From Candidatus Cloacimonadota bacterium (lineage in GTDB: Bacteria > Cloacimonadota > Cloacimonadia > Cloacimonadales > Cloacimonadaceae): DNA of 46,121 nt. A model generated the notes under the pieces. The model worked only from the letters and a program-made list of their open reading frames with translations. It was not told where the DNA came from and did not search any database. Position numbers and translations under genes: made by a program. Within the stretch, counting starts at the first letter, position 1. The number at the start of each line of letters is the position of its first letter. Location: the NCBI GenBank assembly GCA_029567705.1, contig JAKPXC010000037.1, forward strand, positions 1-46,121, in the 5' to 3' direction. This document shows, piece after piece, positions 1-9,025 of this stretch.

Positions 1-2
1 TG

Positions 3-1184
3 ATTCAGGAATTCAAGTTTAAAAAGTTTCAGCTAGGTCTGGATTTGGACTTCCTCTTTGATGAAGACCTGCATATCCAGGAGAAGGATTGGGATCAGCT
101 CAGAGATATCCCGGGCAAGATTTACTATTTCCGCTATGGCAGGCAGGGGGATCCCTTCTTCTTCCATTATGGTGGAATCACTGCCTACACTATCGGCAAC
201 GGGTTGCTGATGCGCAACTATACAAATATGAATTATTACCCGAATCTGAGGAACAATGGCCTCTTGATCGGAGGAGCTCCGCCTTTACCACTCAGACCAT
301 CGATAGAAGCTTTCAGCTCGGATTTCTTCAAGAATGATTTTCTATCCCTGGCTGCTTCTTTCCATCCTTTGCCGGATTCCAGCTCCAAGATATTTGATGG
401 AGTGAGCCTGGGCTTTGCCGTGGTGACAGATCGGAATCAATTCAGCAACTTGCGTCAGGTCGTGCCGGATTCTCTGTATCAGGACCTTAATCCTCACAAG
501 AAGGACGCTCTCACCGCCTACAGCTTCGATATCGATTTCCCCTTCTCGAGGGCACAGAATGCTACGTTCGGCACTTACGCGGAACTTTCGCACATAAATG
601 GTCATGGCACCGGCTTCATATTACCGGGAGTTTATGCCGATTTCCGGGTGCTGAAAGTCAATCTGGAATACCGGCTGCACAATGACGGCTTCATCCCAGC
701 ATATTTTGACGGTTTGTATGAGGAAAACCGCACTATTCTGGAGTATGACGAGGAAGGAAATCCGCAGCTTGTGACGGTGGAAGATCAATTGTCCCGCTAT
801 CCTGCGTCCTACGGTTGGTATGGCAGAATTCAGAGCCTGATCAAGGATAGAATCAAGAGCTCTCTGGCCTTTCAATATATGTACGGCTCAGAACTGGAAC
901 GGGGCAAATCCCTCTGGTTCAGCACAAAGATAGATACCCGCTACAAGTGGCTGGAAAACGTTTCTTTCTCCTATAGCAGAGTGAATGTGGCCAGCCTCAA
1001 TCCCGGCAAGATTGCGGAACCCAATGCCCGGTTGGGCTTGAATTTTACCCTCAGTCTGGACGCCAAACGCAGATGGTTTGTGATCAGCAAATACTCCGAG
1101 AAATACAAGGATAAAAAGGGCGGAATCAACTGGCTGAGAGATACCAAGAGGTCTTTCTCGGTTGGGTTGAAGTATGTGTATTAG
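3..1184 (+). CDS. Probable outer-membrane beta-barrel protein, 5'-truncated
   Basis: The frame is open from the window edge (first in-frame codon at 3) to the TAG ending at 1184, so the true start lies to the left; a TTG at 45 is only an internal codon. The visible 394 residues alternate polar and hydrophobic/aromatic residues in short stretches, as expected for transmembrane beta strands (for example near residues 185-225 and 270-345 counted from 45), and the extreme C-terminus is SVGLKYVY, a typical aromatic-ended last strand. I do not recognise a named family. Role in the outer membrane is inferred from strand pattern alone; a large soluble beta protein is the alternative. Confidence 0.6.
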   Translation: MQEFKFKKFQLGLDLDFLFDEDLHIQEKDWDQLRDIPGKIYYFRYGRQGDPFFFHYGGITAYTIGNGLLMRNYTNMNYYPNLRNNGLLIGGAPPLPLRPSIEAFSSDFFKNDFLSLAASFHPLPDSSSKIFDGVSLGFAVVTDRNQFSNLRQVVPDSLYQDLNPHKKDALTAYSFDIDFPFSRAQNATFGTYAELSHINGHGTGFILPGVYADFRVLKVNLEYRLHNDGFIPAYFDGLYEENRTILEYDEEGNPQLVTVEDQLSRYPASYGWYGRIQSLIKDRIKSSLAFQYMYGSELERGKSLWFSTKIDTRYKWLENVSFSYSRVNVASLNPGKIAEPNARLGLNFTLSLDAKRRWFVISKYSEKYKDKKGGINWLRDTKRSFSVGLKYVY

Positions 1185-1578
1185 AGTGGTGAAGTGGCGG
1201 AGTGGTGGAGTGGTGAAGGCTCTCTCACAAGGATTAAAGGATTATAAGAAGTTTTATTACGGATTTTTCGGATTAGACTGATTTTACTGATTATACTGAG
1301 AGACAGTTGCACGTACGGCAATACAAGGTGATTTTTGGGGTATTCCACCATACTCCACGAAGCGTCATTCCTGCGAAGGCAGGAATCCATATCTTTGTCT
1401 CTCAATCTATTAAAAGCACTATGGATTCCTGCCTTCGCAGGAATGACGACACGTGGACACTGGGTATCAGTGGGTAGAAATCTTCTGTATGCCAGTATCC
1501 ATTGGCTTTGGACTATTATTCAACGCTCTTACTGATTATTAGATACTTCAATCCGTGTAATCCGTAATCTAGCCATAT
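1185..1578. other. Noncoding repeat-rich spacer
   Basis: This 394-bp spacer has no convincing gene. It starts with purine-rich low-complexity sequence built on GAGTGGTGG-like words (1185-1220), continues with GATT-rich degenerate repeats (1225-1305), contains a perfect inverted repeat (1363-1448, listed separately), and ends with a short imperfect motif resembling TCCGTGTAATCCG (1552-1568). Words of this kind recur as scattered noncoding repeats in many bacterial genomes (general knowledge). The short open frames here read through the repeats and look like noise. Confidence 0.6.
1363..1448. repeat. Perfect 28-bp inverted repeat, dRS3-like
   Basis: Left arm 1363-1390 and right arm 1421-1448 are exact reverse complements separated by 30 bp. 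Each arm itself contains the small palindrome ATTCCTGC-GAAG-GCAGGAAT. The arms resemble the widespread ATTCCC-N8-GGGAAT class of bacterial intergenic repeats (dRS3-type, best known from Neisseria). It could be two inverted copies of one short repeat or a miniature mobile element. Confidence 0.85.
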
Positions 1579-2217
1579 TTAGGGATTGGGGACAATCAGG
1601 CTGCCGGGGTAGGTGCTATCCTGCTTTATGGTGCGGTAGGGCACTGCGCGGCTGCGGTTCGTTTGAGAGGCAAAGCCAAAGCTGGGGTTGTTTCTCTTGT
1701 ACCATGCAGAAAAAGCCGGATCTGCCAAGAGATCGGAAAGCTCGCAGCTCATCACAATGCTGCCGGTGCTTTTATCCAGTTTATAGCGAATATCTCCTAG
1801 CCGGATCAAATCGTTTCTGCCCCAGCCCTCCACTCTGTAGAGCCCGGGACGGATTCCAGCCAGAGGAACGTTTATATAGGTGAGAGCCCAGACCACATCT
1901 TCACTGGCAGGATTGGCGATGACGGCCATGTATGAGTAGTATGCGGTTCCCAGATTTCCCGAGGTGGAAAATCCCCCGCCTCTGGTCTGAATGCCTGCGT
2001 AAACTCTACTATCCGAGAGGGCAAGGTAATCGGCCACAATATCCAGATCGGCAGGCAGGGAAGTATTGGCCGGAGAACCGTTTATCCGGCTAAGGCGGTT
2101 CAGAGCCGGCAAGCTGTTCCCGGTGTATCTGCCGGGATTGATCCTGCGGATGGGATTGCCCAGAAGCAGGCAGGGCAGGATCAGGACGGCTGTAACAAAC
2201 ATAATCAATCTTCTCAA
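1579..2217 (-). CDS. Exported hypothetical protein, 212 aa
   Basis: The chosen start is a TTG at 2217, preceded by GGAGAA about eight bases upstream; it gives a basic n-region (MRRLIMF) followed by a hydrophobic core and probable cleavage after LLG near residue 20. An in-frame ATG at residue 6 is the alternative start. The mature part is small and beta-rich, with the recognisable stretch SYMAVIANPASEDVVW near residue 95 that reads like a periplasmic or surface beta-sandwich. No catalytic motif, lipobox or sorting cassette is visible. It lies downstream of the 8707-2374 operon, behind a strong terminator, so it probably has its own promoter. I do not recognise a family and assign no function. 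Confidence 0.7.
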   Translation of the reverse strand: MRRLIMFVTAVLILPCLLLGNPIRRINPGRYTGNSLPALNRLSRINGSPANTSLPADLDIVADYLALSDSRVYAGIQTRGGGFSTSGNLGTAYYSYMAVIANPASEDVVWALTYINVPLAGIRPGLYRVEGWGRNDLIRLGDIRYKLDKSTGSIVMSCELSDLLADPAFSAWYKRNNPSFGFASQTNRSRAVPYRTIKQDSTYPGSLIVPNP

Positions 2218-2299
2218 GATAGATTCTCCATAAGCTTTGGGTTTGACTGTTACTACCCTCCGATTTCTGTCAACCCAAATGGCGGTGAGAAACGGCCTG

Positions 2300-2334
2300 A
2301 AAAAGTATTGAGGACAGCGGGTGCTGTCCTCAAT
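2300..2334 (-). terminator. Rho-independent terminator of the 8707-2374 operon
   Basis: A perfect 12-bp stem (2307-2318 with 2323-2334) with a 4-nt loop is followed on the minus strand by ACTTTTT. It lies 40 bp after the stop of the minus-strand gene ending at 2374 and would end that transcript. Confidence 0.85.
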
Positions 2335-2373
2335 GTGCGATTAGATTTGGTTTTGAGGGTTAAGGAGAGCGAA

Positions 2374-4056
2374 TTAGCTCCCTGGGGAGGCTACTATTTT
2401 AAAGAAAGCTTTGGTCGGTGTGGCAGGCACCTGATAGCTGGGGCTAGCGCTGGTGCCAATTAATTCAAATCCTGTTTCCGGATTTACCGAGCTATATATT
2501 TCATAGATCGTTGCTCCGGGAATCTCGTTCCAACTGATGGTGACTTGGTTTGTGTTGTTATCATAACTGATGACAGGCTCCGGAGAGGCAAGCACAGCTT
2601 CCGCTTCCCTCACTACGAAGTTATTGATCATCAGGTCATTGTCTGCATTGAAAGCAGTAGATCCCGCATAGATGGCGATGCGCTTTCTGCCGGTGAGCCC
2701 TGTCAGGGGTATGGTTACGTGAGTTCCGGTGTTCGGCACATCGTTCAAAACATACGAACTGCCCGTGTTGTTCCATTCCCGGACAATATTAGCGGAAGAC
2801 CAGGTGAAGCCATCGCCCACTAGAATGGCAAAGCGATCGTCCACGCCGGTGAGGCCATTGGGATCGGAGCTGATGGGATTGTTGTTGTTATAATCCATCA
2901 AAGCCAGATCAAACTCCAACACGAAATCGTCATTCTCGATGTTTAAGAGAGGTGAGATCAAGTACCCTGAAACAGAGCCCCAGATATCTACCTTTGCAGC
3001 TTTATCGGTGCTGGCAGTATTAAGCCAATCATCTTGCTGCCACTGGCTAGATCCATCAGACCCCAGAACTATAGGATCCACAAGTCCTCCCTGGTAATCA
3101 TTCCAACCGCTTGGGTTAAAACTCCCATCGAAATTCTCTGTGTAAGGGAAAGCATAGATGGTGGGGTCAGGCTCAGTGGTAAAGCTCCAGACTGGGCAAT
3201 CGAAAGCAAAACCAAAGTCGTTATGAGGCACAATCCTCCAGTAATAGGTGGTGCTGTAATCCAGATACTGGGGAATGTCGAAGCTATTAGCATAAACGTT
3301 TTGGGCAGCGATGAGATTGGAAGGAGGATTATCGGTTCCCAGCCAGAGCTTATAGTAATCCGGTGACCCGCCGGTGTGGTTCCAAGAGAGATTAGAGGCG
3401 ACACTTATTCCAGTTGCGGCATCGGTGGGAACCACTGCCTCTGCTGGAGGCGGAACATCGGTGGGAGGGCTCATAAGCCATACGTTTGGACGAGAACTAA
3501 CTCTTGTTCCATCATTAGTTAGAAAACTATTCCCGTATTTGTGAACCGAGGTCGATCCCGAAGTTGAACTTGTATAGAAGCTGGGAGGCCCACCGATCTT
3601 AGAGCCATCTCGGTTCTCCCAAACAATTTCTAAACCCCATTGTCCAGCGTATGTATAGGGAGTCATCAATTCTATCTCGAACCAGCCGGGTCCACTCCAG
3701 GTTATTGTGCCGTTATAAACCTGAGTATATGAACTCCCCGTGGGAAAATTGTCTGTGCTCGATGTATAGTAGCTGTTGTAGTAATGAGCCAGATAGATCT
3801 TCTGGTTGTCCATCACATAACCTGAAGGTGAATTACTGACTTGGAAAGCAATCTTGGTGATCTGGGTAGATCCACTGATCCCTGAAGCAGCCAACTCATC
3901 TGCAGTAATAAAGAACTTGCTCCAGCCATAGTCTGCATAACCATATATGGGCACTTTGTTTTGTGTGCTCGTTCCCGTGCCGATGCGATAATCACCGGCG
4001 GAAAGCATACAGATAGACAGGAGCGCAAGAAATGTTACTAGAAGGACTTTTTTCAT
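2374..4056 (-). CDS. Secreted beta-sandwich surface protein with Fn3 domains, 560 aa
   Basis: ATG at 4056 is preceded by AGAGGAG and encodes a clear signal peptide (MKKVLLVTFLALL, cleavage near residue 20). The order of regions is: an N-terminal beta-rich domain (about 25-195), a fibronectin type III-like domain (about 203-293, with the typical WNHTGGSPDYYKLW strand), a cleaved-adhesin / choice-of-anchor-J-like jelly roll (about 300-490), and a second Fn3-like domain up to the end. It stops at KAFFKIVASPGS and lacks the YPNPFNP sorting cassette of its neighbour. It starts 12 bp after the stop of the 1087-aa gene, so the two are probably co-transcribed under the regulator gene at 8707. A role in adhesion or substrate binding is inferred from the domains. 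Confidence 0.8.
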   Translation of the reverse strand: MKKVLLVTFLALLSICMLSAGDYRIGTGTSTQNKVPIYGYADYGWSKFFITADELAASGISGSTQITKIAFQVSNSPSGYVMDNQKIYLAHYYNSYYTSSTDNFPTGSSYTQVYNGTITWSGPGWFEIELMTPYTYAGQWGLEIVWENRDGSKIGGPPSFYTSSTSGSTSVHKYGNSFLTNDGTRVSSRPNVWLMSPPTDVPPPAEAVVPTDAATGISVASNLSWNHTGGSPDYYKLWLGTDNPPSNLIAAQNVYANSFDIPQYLDYSTTYYWRIVPHNDFGFAFDCPVWSFTTEPDPTIYAFPYTENFDGSFNPSGWNDYQGGLVDPIVLGSDGSSQWQQDDWLNTASTDKAAKVDIWGSVSGYLISPLLNIENDDFVLEFDLALMDYNNNNPISSDPNGLTGVDDRFAILVGDGFTWSSANIVREWNNTGSSYVLNDVPNTGTHVTIPLTGLTGRKRIAIYAGSTAFNADNDLMINNFVVREAEAVLASPEPVISYDNNTNQVTISWNEIPGATIYEIYSSVNPETGFELIGTSASPSYQVPATPTKAFFKIVASPGS

Positions 4057-4068
4057 GGTAATCTCCTC

Positions 4069-7000
4069 TTATTTGACCAGGACAACCCTGCGGCTATAGT
4101 TCCGATTCTCCGCATTCATCCTGACGTAATAGATACCACTGGCGACACCGCGGCCGGCGTCGTCGGTTCCATCCCAGCTCAGGGAGTTAATCCCGATGGG
4201 ATAGTTGCCATTGGCAAGGCTTTTGACTTTTTGGCCTTTGAGGTTGAAGATATCCACCCGGACAGGACCGGCCTGTCCCAGCGTGAATTCGATAGTGCTG
4301 CGGGGGTTAAATGGATTGGGATAGATTCTGGTGATTCCGCTGTTGGCGGGGATAAGCTGACCTTCTTCATTAGAGACCGGCTCCAGCCCGAACCAATCCA
4401 CCAGGTCGGACATCAGCTCAAAGCGCTGAACCGGATCTGATACCTGAGAGAAATCAAAGCTGAAGTAGAAGCTTTTGTAGATGGGCAATTCCAAAGCCAC
4501 GCCTGCCACACCATTCAGGAGATAGGCATTACCGCCGATTGGGCCATCCTGGAAAGTGAAGGCTGCCACAGCACCTATTTCGGGATATTGCACCTGATCG
4601 GCATAAGTATCTGAGACTTCATCGTAGTAGAAGATGCAATCGGGGCTGTTGGCATAGACATTGTATTCTGCGTTGGGAGTTCCAATAGGCGAGCCTACCC
4701 GGCGCAGAAGGGTCCCGTTTTGATATGTATAGACATCCGGACCCGCCAGTCCATTGGTGCCTCCGCCAAAGCCTGAAGCCACATAGTGCATGCGGAAATA
4801 GGCATTGTTGAGCTTGCGCATCACGTTGTCATTGGGTAAGGCGTGAGAATCCGCCGCCCAACCATCGGATGCGAACCAGACGTTCTTGGGCTCTTCCACG
4901 CTGCCACTTTCCATATAGTCCATAAGTGCAGTACTGAGCTGAAGAGCTTTGTTGCCGCTTCCACCCGTGGTGGCGTAAACAAAGAGTCCCTGGTACTGAG
5001 TCGGGAAGCTATAGGTGGGAAATTCTTCCCAGTTGAAGATGTCATAAGTGACGTCCAGGGATTGCAGCAGGTCTTCATAGACCGGGAGCTCAACTCTCTG
5101 GTAATCTTGACTTCCAGCATACACGATCAGGGCCTGTGCACCGGCTGTGGGCAGAATCTTGAAGCTGTAAAAAGCATCGGGAGCTGCACCAGGCAGGGTG
5201 CCAGAATTATCCAGCACATCTGAGGCACTGAAGTAATAGTTAAAGGTGGAGCCCAAAGGGATCTCTGTGATAGCAAAGCTATAAAGATTGCCCTGCACCT
5301 GGGAAGGCACTACTGTCTGCCAGCCGGAACCGAAGTCATAGTGCAGCAGTGCTGATTCAATCTCGGAGAAATCCACAATGCTGGCACTCAGAGTAAAGCT
5401 ATTGTTAAAAGTGTTACCCGGAGCGGTGTGTTGTAACACTGGCGCTTGAGCATCTTCAGAATTGAAGAAACGAACGGCCAAGCCATCATGAAGCAGGTTA
5501 CCAGCCGGTTCCACACCCATATAGGTGTTGTTCTGGACTATTTCACGCAGGTAAGCAAGGCCTATATCGGCTGTCGCATTCTGCACGGCAACCGTGGCGC
5601 TGCGTCCGCTTTCGTGAGGAACGATACCCGGGGTGTGACCGGTATTAACCGTATGATACTGCATCACGATCTCACCATTTTCATGTAGGATCACCTGGAA
5701 CTTGAGGCTGGGAGTTCCTCCCGTGCCCGCCAGAAAACGCAGGTTGTTCCATTGAATCACGGTATAACGCTCCGGAGCTGCTCCGAAGCTTTGGAAGTAA
5801 ATATCCGATGTTCCTTCCACGGCCAAGAGATCATCCCAATAGACAGCGATCAGGCCGGGCATCTGAGCATAACCCGGAATGGGATACTGGTAATTGAACA
5901 TATTGCCATCGTTGTCCCAGCTCTGTCCAGGGTACTCGTCGTACCAGTTATTTTCTGCAAGAAGGATCTCGCCATTGATATCTATGTAAGCCTCACTATA
6001 GTTGTAGCCATAGAAGGGGAAACTGAAGCCCAATGGGACGGGCTCGCTGAAGTTGTCGTCTCCCTCAAAGGTGGGGACATTGTACATGATGGAGGAGGTT
6101 CCGGTCTGACTGATCTCGATCCAATCATAAACCGGGCCGCCGGGAGCATTACTATCGATGAAGCTGTAGCCAAAGGCATCAGGGCCCCCTTGAGTTACAC
6201 GGTAAACCACGGTGAAGTCCTTGGTAGCATTGTTGTTGTCGGGATTGCCGTCCTCATTGACTATTGTGAAGCTGGCAGTATAGATACCCAGCACAGAAGG
6301 GGTCCAGCTCTGAGTGAAGCTGATTACAGCACTGCCGGCAGGCTCAATTGTGGCATTCTGGAAAGCAGTCTCGGAGTATACCACTGCAGAATTGGCATCG
6401 CTTATTTCACATAGAACCTGAAGGACGTCGTTGAAGCCCACGATTCCATTGTTTGAAACGCTTAAGGAGGGAGCGAAGGCAAGGTTTTGATATTGGAATG
6501 CACGGGGAGAGCTGATCCCGGAAACCACCAGATCCACTGCCGGTTCGGGAGCTACAATGATTTGGACAGTATCCGCATCACTCTGTCCGGAGCTGCTATC
6601 ATGCAGAGTAAAGGTGAGAGTTTCCGTTCCGTTGAAATCTGGAGAACTCAGGCTCACCTGCAGACCGTTGATCGCCACCTGAACGTTTGTGTTTCCCTCC
6701 ACCGTCAGGCTGGCTGTGGCAAGATCCGTGGTGGTGACATAGGGACTAAAATCCAGGCTCAGGGTTTCTCCCTGGAAGAAGCTGAAGCTCTCAGGCAGTT
6801 CCAGATCAGCATCGATGATAAGCGGATGCCCGATCTTGACGTCATCGATCAGGATACCATAGTTCTCACAGTTCCAAAGGAAACCTATATAGATGTTTTG
6901 CCCGGTAAAAGCGGAAAGATCCCGGCTCACGAGCTGGTAGGCCGTGCCGATACCGGTGAGATTGGCAATCTGATTGTTGAAGTTCCCGGGCAGAGTACCG

Positions 7001-7332
7001 GTCGTGGAAACATAGACTTTGAGCGGTTCTGTCCCAACCCAACTGCGGGTATAGAAGTGCAGGGAGTCTCCTTCAGAGATGTTCAGTTGTGGTGTTATCA
7101 GCCAATCTGCATTCTGATTGGGCAGATAGTTATCACAAAACGCTGCCCTGCTGCCGCTATAGGCGTGGGAAGCATTGTTCAGGTTTCTCCAGATCATCCC
7201 ATCTCCGTCATCCCGGGTAGTCCAACCCGTGGGAAGAGTGGAAATGGAATCAAAATTCTCATTGATCAACCACTGTCCGTATACCGTGCAGAGACTCATC
7301 AATATGATGGCTAATGCAAATACTCTCTTCAT
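4069..7332 (-). CDS. Large surface protein with FlgD-like sorting cassette, 1087 aa
   Basis: ATG at 7332 has GAGGA five bases upstream, and this ribosome site lies just past the previous gene's stop. A signal peptide (residues 1-19) precedes a choice-of-anchor-J / cleaved-adhesin domain (about 20-170), an Ig/cadherin-like domain (175-260), a CARDB-like domain (265-370), a long beta domain containing PFYGYNYSEAYIDINGE (385-630), and a Rossmann-like region around 735-990 beginning ALIVYAGSQDY that resembles the peptidase-C25/caspase fold without an obvious His/Cys pair. The end carries the YPNPFNP...GIYYVRM...VLVK cassette (FlgD_ig / TIGR04183-like), which points to outer-membrane export and surface attachment. 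Function beyond that is inference. Confidence 0.85.
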   Translation of the reverse strand: MKRVFALAIILMSLCTVYGQWLINENFDSISTLPTGWTTRDDGDGMIWRNLNNASHAYSGSRAAFCDNYLPNQNADWLITPQLNISEGDSLHFYTRSWVGTEPLKVYVSTTGTLPGNFNNQIANLTGIGTAYQLVSRDLSAFTGQNIYIGFLWNCENYGILIDDVKIGHPLIIDADLELPESFSFFQGETLSLDFSPYVTTTDLATASLTVEGNTNVQVAINGLQVSLSSPDFNGTETLTFTLHDSSSGQSDADTVQIIVAPEPAVDLVVSGISSPRAFQYQNLAFAPSLSVSNNGIVGFNDVLQVLCEISDANSAVVYSETAFQNATIEPAGSAVISFTQSWTPSVLGIYTASFTIVNEDGNPDNNNATKDFTVVYRVTQGGPDAFGYSFIDSNAPGGPVYDWIEISQTGTSSIMYNVPTFEGDDNFSEPVPLGFSFPFYGYNYSEAYIDINGEILLAENNWYDEYPGQSWDNDGNMFNYQYPIPGYAQMPGLIAVYWDDLLAVEGTSDIYFQSFGAAPERYTVIQWNNLRFLAGTGGTPSLKFQVILHENGEIVMQYHTVNTGHTPGIVPHESGRSATVAVQNATADIGLAYLREIVQNNTYMGVEPAGNLLHDGLAVRFFNSEDAQAPVLQHTAPGNTFNNSFTLSASIVDFSEIESALLHYDFGSGWQTVVPSQVQGNLYSFAITEIPLGSTFNYYFSASDVLDNSGTLPGAAPDAFYSFKILPTAGAQALIVYAGSQDYQRVELPVYEDLLQSLDVTYDIFNWEEFPTYSFPTQYQGLFVYATTGGSGNKALQLSTALMDYMESGSVEEPKNVWFASDGWAADSHALPNDNVMRKLNNAYFRMHYVASGFGGGTNGLAGPDVYTYQNGTLLRRVGSPIGTPNAEYNVYANSPDCIFYYDEVSDTYADQVQYPEIGAVAAFTFQDGPIGGNAYLLNGVAGVALELPIYKSFYFSFDFSQVSDPVQRFELMSDLVDWFGLEPVSNEEGQLIPANSGITRIYPNPFNPRSTIEFTLGQAGPVRVDIFNLKGQKVKSLANGNYPIGINSLSWDGTDDAGRGVASGIYYVRMNAENRNYSRRVVLVK

Positions 7333-7339
7333 GTTTTCC

Positions 7340-8707
7340 TCACTTACTGCTGATCAGCGGTTCTTCGATCTGGATGAACCACTCACTGGTTCCGGAGACC
7401 GTTCCGCCCAAGGTCTGATTTTCGCCCCAATAGACGGTCATCAAACCCACCATCTTATGCTTGTAGCTGCTATCTATGTGTTGCAGCCCAATGTTCTCGT
7501 TTGTTCCCAGACAGATCAGGGCTACCTTGCGGGAATCGTGACCACCCATAGCGATAGCTTTGGCGATCAGTTCCTGATTCTTATCTGCTTTAAAGCTGAC
7601 GATCTCATTATCTTTGATTTCCAGGACGGGATTTTCGATCACTTCACCGAATGCATAGGCCACAGATGAGGAGATTGTCCCATTCATGGTTGCCGGCTTT
7701 GGCACCAACAATATCTCCCCTCCTGGCAGATTGATAACCGGGCTTTGATAGGGACTGCAATCAAAGGAGCCGGTGTCGGCCATGATCCGCTCTATCTCGA
7801 AGTAGAAGTCGCTTTCCGCACTCTGAACATTCAATACGTGCTTATCTTCAAAATCCCGGCAGAGTGCGGTGGTGCGTTCACAGAGCTTGGAATAATCTAT
7901 ATCCAGGGCTTTCCAGAATTGCAGCTCGATATTGATGCTGTGGTCTGTGAGCGTGTCATGCAGAAGCCCCGGCATCATAGCCATGCGGATGGTTCCTTTG
8001 GACAGGATGACACGGCTCTTCTGGAAATGCCGGTTGCGCAGCTTGATCTTTTCGGGATCGGTGAGCTGGATGTAACGCGCTTCTCCATTGAGATTCAGAT
8101 ATACGTCGTGCTTGGCCAAGAGAGAATTGAAGTGCTCATAATCAGCATTGAAGGCAGCCAGAGAAAACTCTTCATACTTAGCTCTGAGCTGCTGTTCTTC
8201 CTGGTATAGCATGGTTGTGGAAACCCCACGTCTGCCTGCTTCTATCAGCATCTTCTCCACCAGGGGCAGATTGTACTTTCCGGTAACAATCAGGAGCTTC
8301 TCGCGGTTCTTCACACGCAAACAATCGTCCAATATCTTTCCTGCTATTTCCTGAAGAGACAGCTTATAATCATTCTCCAGTATTGTATTGATGATCTCCC
8401 GATTATTCAGAATATTGTCCTCAATACTTAGACCAATTGTATAAGCCAGAACGTAGTTTTTGGCTGTAGCCCGGTAGAATACTTCCTTCTGATTAGGCTG
8501 ATGATCCGGATCTATCTCTATCAGACCTTCTTCCTGCATTTTACCAAGATTGTAGTGAATCTTCTGCTTGGTGAGAGAGAAAAGATTGGCCAATTGCTGA
8601 CAGGTAAGGGGTGTCTTGATCAGTTCTTTTAATATCAGATAGTTGAGGTTAGTCCCCAGCTCTTTGATCTGCGATTGACGCTCCAGCAACATCAGGTTCT
8701 TTAACAT
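7340..8707 (-). CDS. HTH regulator fused to a degenerate M29 aminopeptidase domain
   Basis: The ATG at 8707 is preferred over the upstream ATG at 8791 because AAGGAAG lies five bases before it and the protein then begins MLKNLMLLER. Residues 18-85 form a winged helix (LTCQQLANLFSLTKQKIHYN; ArsR-like). Residues about 130-455 resemble the M29 (AmpS/AmpT) aminopeptidase fold. The motif NLPGGE (Glu331) is kept, but where M29 enzymes carry Glu in a LGE-type motif this protein has KVALIC (Leu397), where they carry the metal-binding His there is Thr/Tyr near 424-426, and the final H-x-D becomes EWF (442-444). The domain is therefore probably catalytically dead and may sense a ligand. It is the first gene of an operon with two large surface proteins (7-bp spacing to the next gene). 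The M29 alignment is from memory. Confidence 0.8.
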   Translation of the reverse strand: MLKNLMLLERQSQIKELGTNLNYLILKELIKTPLTCQQLANLFSLTKQKIHYNLGKMQEEGLIEIDPDHQPNQKEVFYRATAKNYVLAYTIGLSIEDNILNNREIINTILENDYKLSLQEIAGKILDDCLRVKNREKLLIVTGKYNLPLVEKMLIEAGRRGVSTTMLYQEEQQLRAKYEEFSLAAFNADYEHFNSLLAKHDVYLNLNGEARYIQLTDPEKIKLRNRHFQKSRVILSKGTIRMAMMPGLLHDTLTDHSINIELQFWKALDIDYSKLCERTTALCRDFEDKHVLNVQSAESDFYFEIERIMADTGSFDCSPYQSPVINLPGGEILLVPKPATMNGTISSSVAYAFGEVIENPVLEIKDNEIVSFKADKNQELIAKAIAMGGHDSRKVALICLGTNENIGLQHIDSSYKHKMVGLMTVYWGENQTLGGTVSGTSEWFIQIEEPLISSK

Positions 8708-9025
8708 AAATCTTCCTTTTTTCCTTCTCTGATAAGATACAAAGCCATCACTCGGATAGCTGTTTTCCATCTGAGACAAAGAAAAGACCACTCCGATTTA
8801 TTGTCAAGAAATATTAGACCATTTCCCAAGATAGCAGCAAAACCAAGCGTTGAAACTCGCATTGATGGGCCTGACATCCAGATAAATTGCATTGACACAT
8901 TATACATTTATACAGACTGGGAAAAATTCAGAATCTGATATATGAATGTGTATGAGGGTCAGACGGCATGCTTGGGTACCCCAAGTGGAGAGCTTGCCGG
9001 TCTCTCCTGAAACTGAGGAGAAGCC
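8708..9025. other. Divergent intergenic region between regulator and GLUG protein
   Basis: This 318-bp space separates the minus-strand regulator (start 8707) from the plus-strand gene at 9026 and must hold both promoters. It contains an AT-rich patch (8881-8945) with TTGACA on the plus strand (8892-8897) and TATAAT on the minus strand (8904-8899), neither with a well-spaced partner. It is the natural operator site for autoregulation by the HTH protein, but no clear palindrome was seen. Confidence 0.4.

Noticed and set aside
5752-6414. A 220-codon plus-strand open frame inside the 1087-aa surface protein gene
   Set aside because: Antisense shadow of a well-supported gene; its composition (Ile/Val/His-rich) and lack of a start signal argue against coding.
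8892-8916. Promoter for the GLUG protein based on TTGACA at 8892
   Set aside because: No -10-like hexamer occurs at 16-18 bp; only poorly spaced AT-rich words are present.
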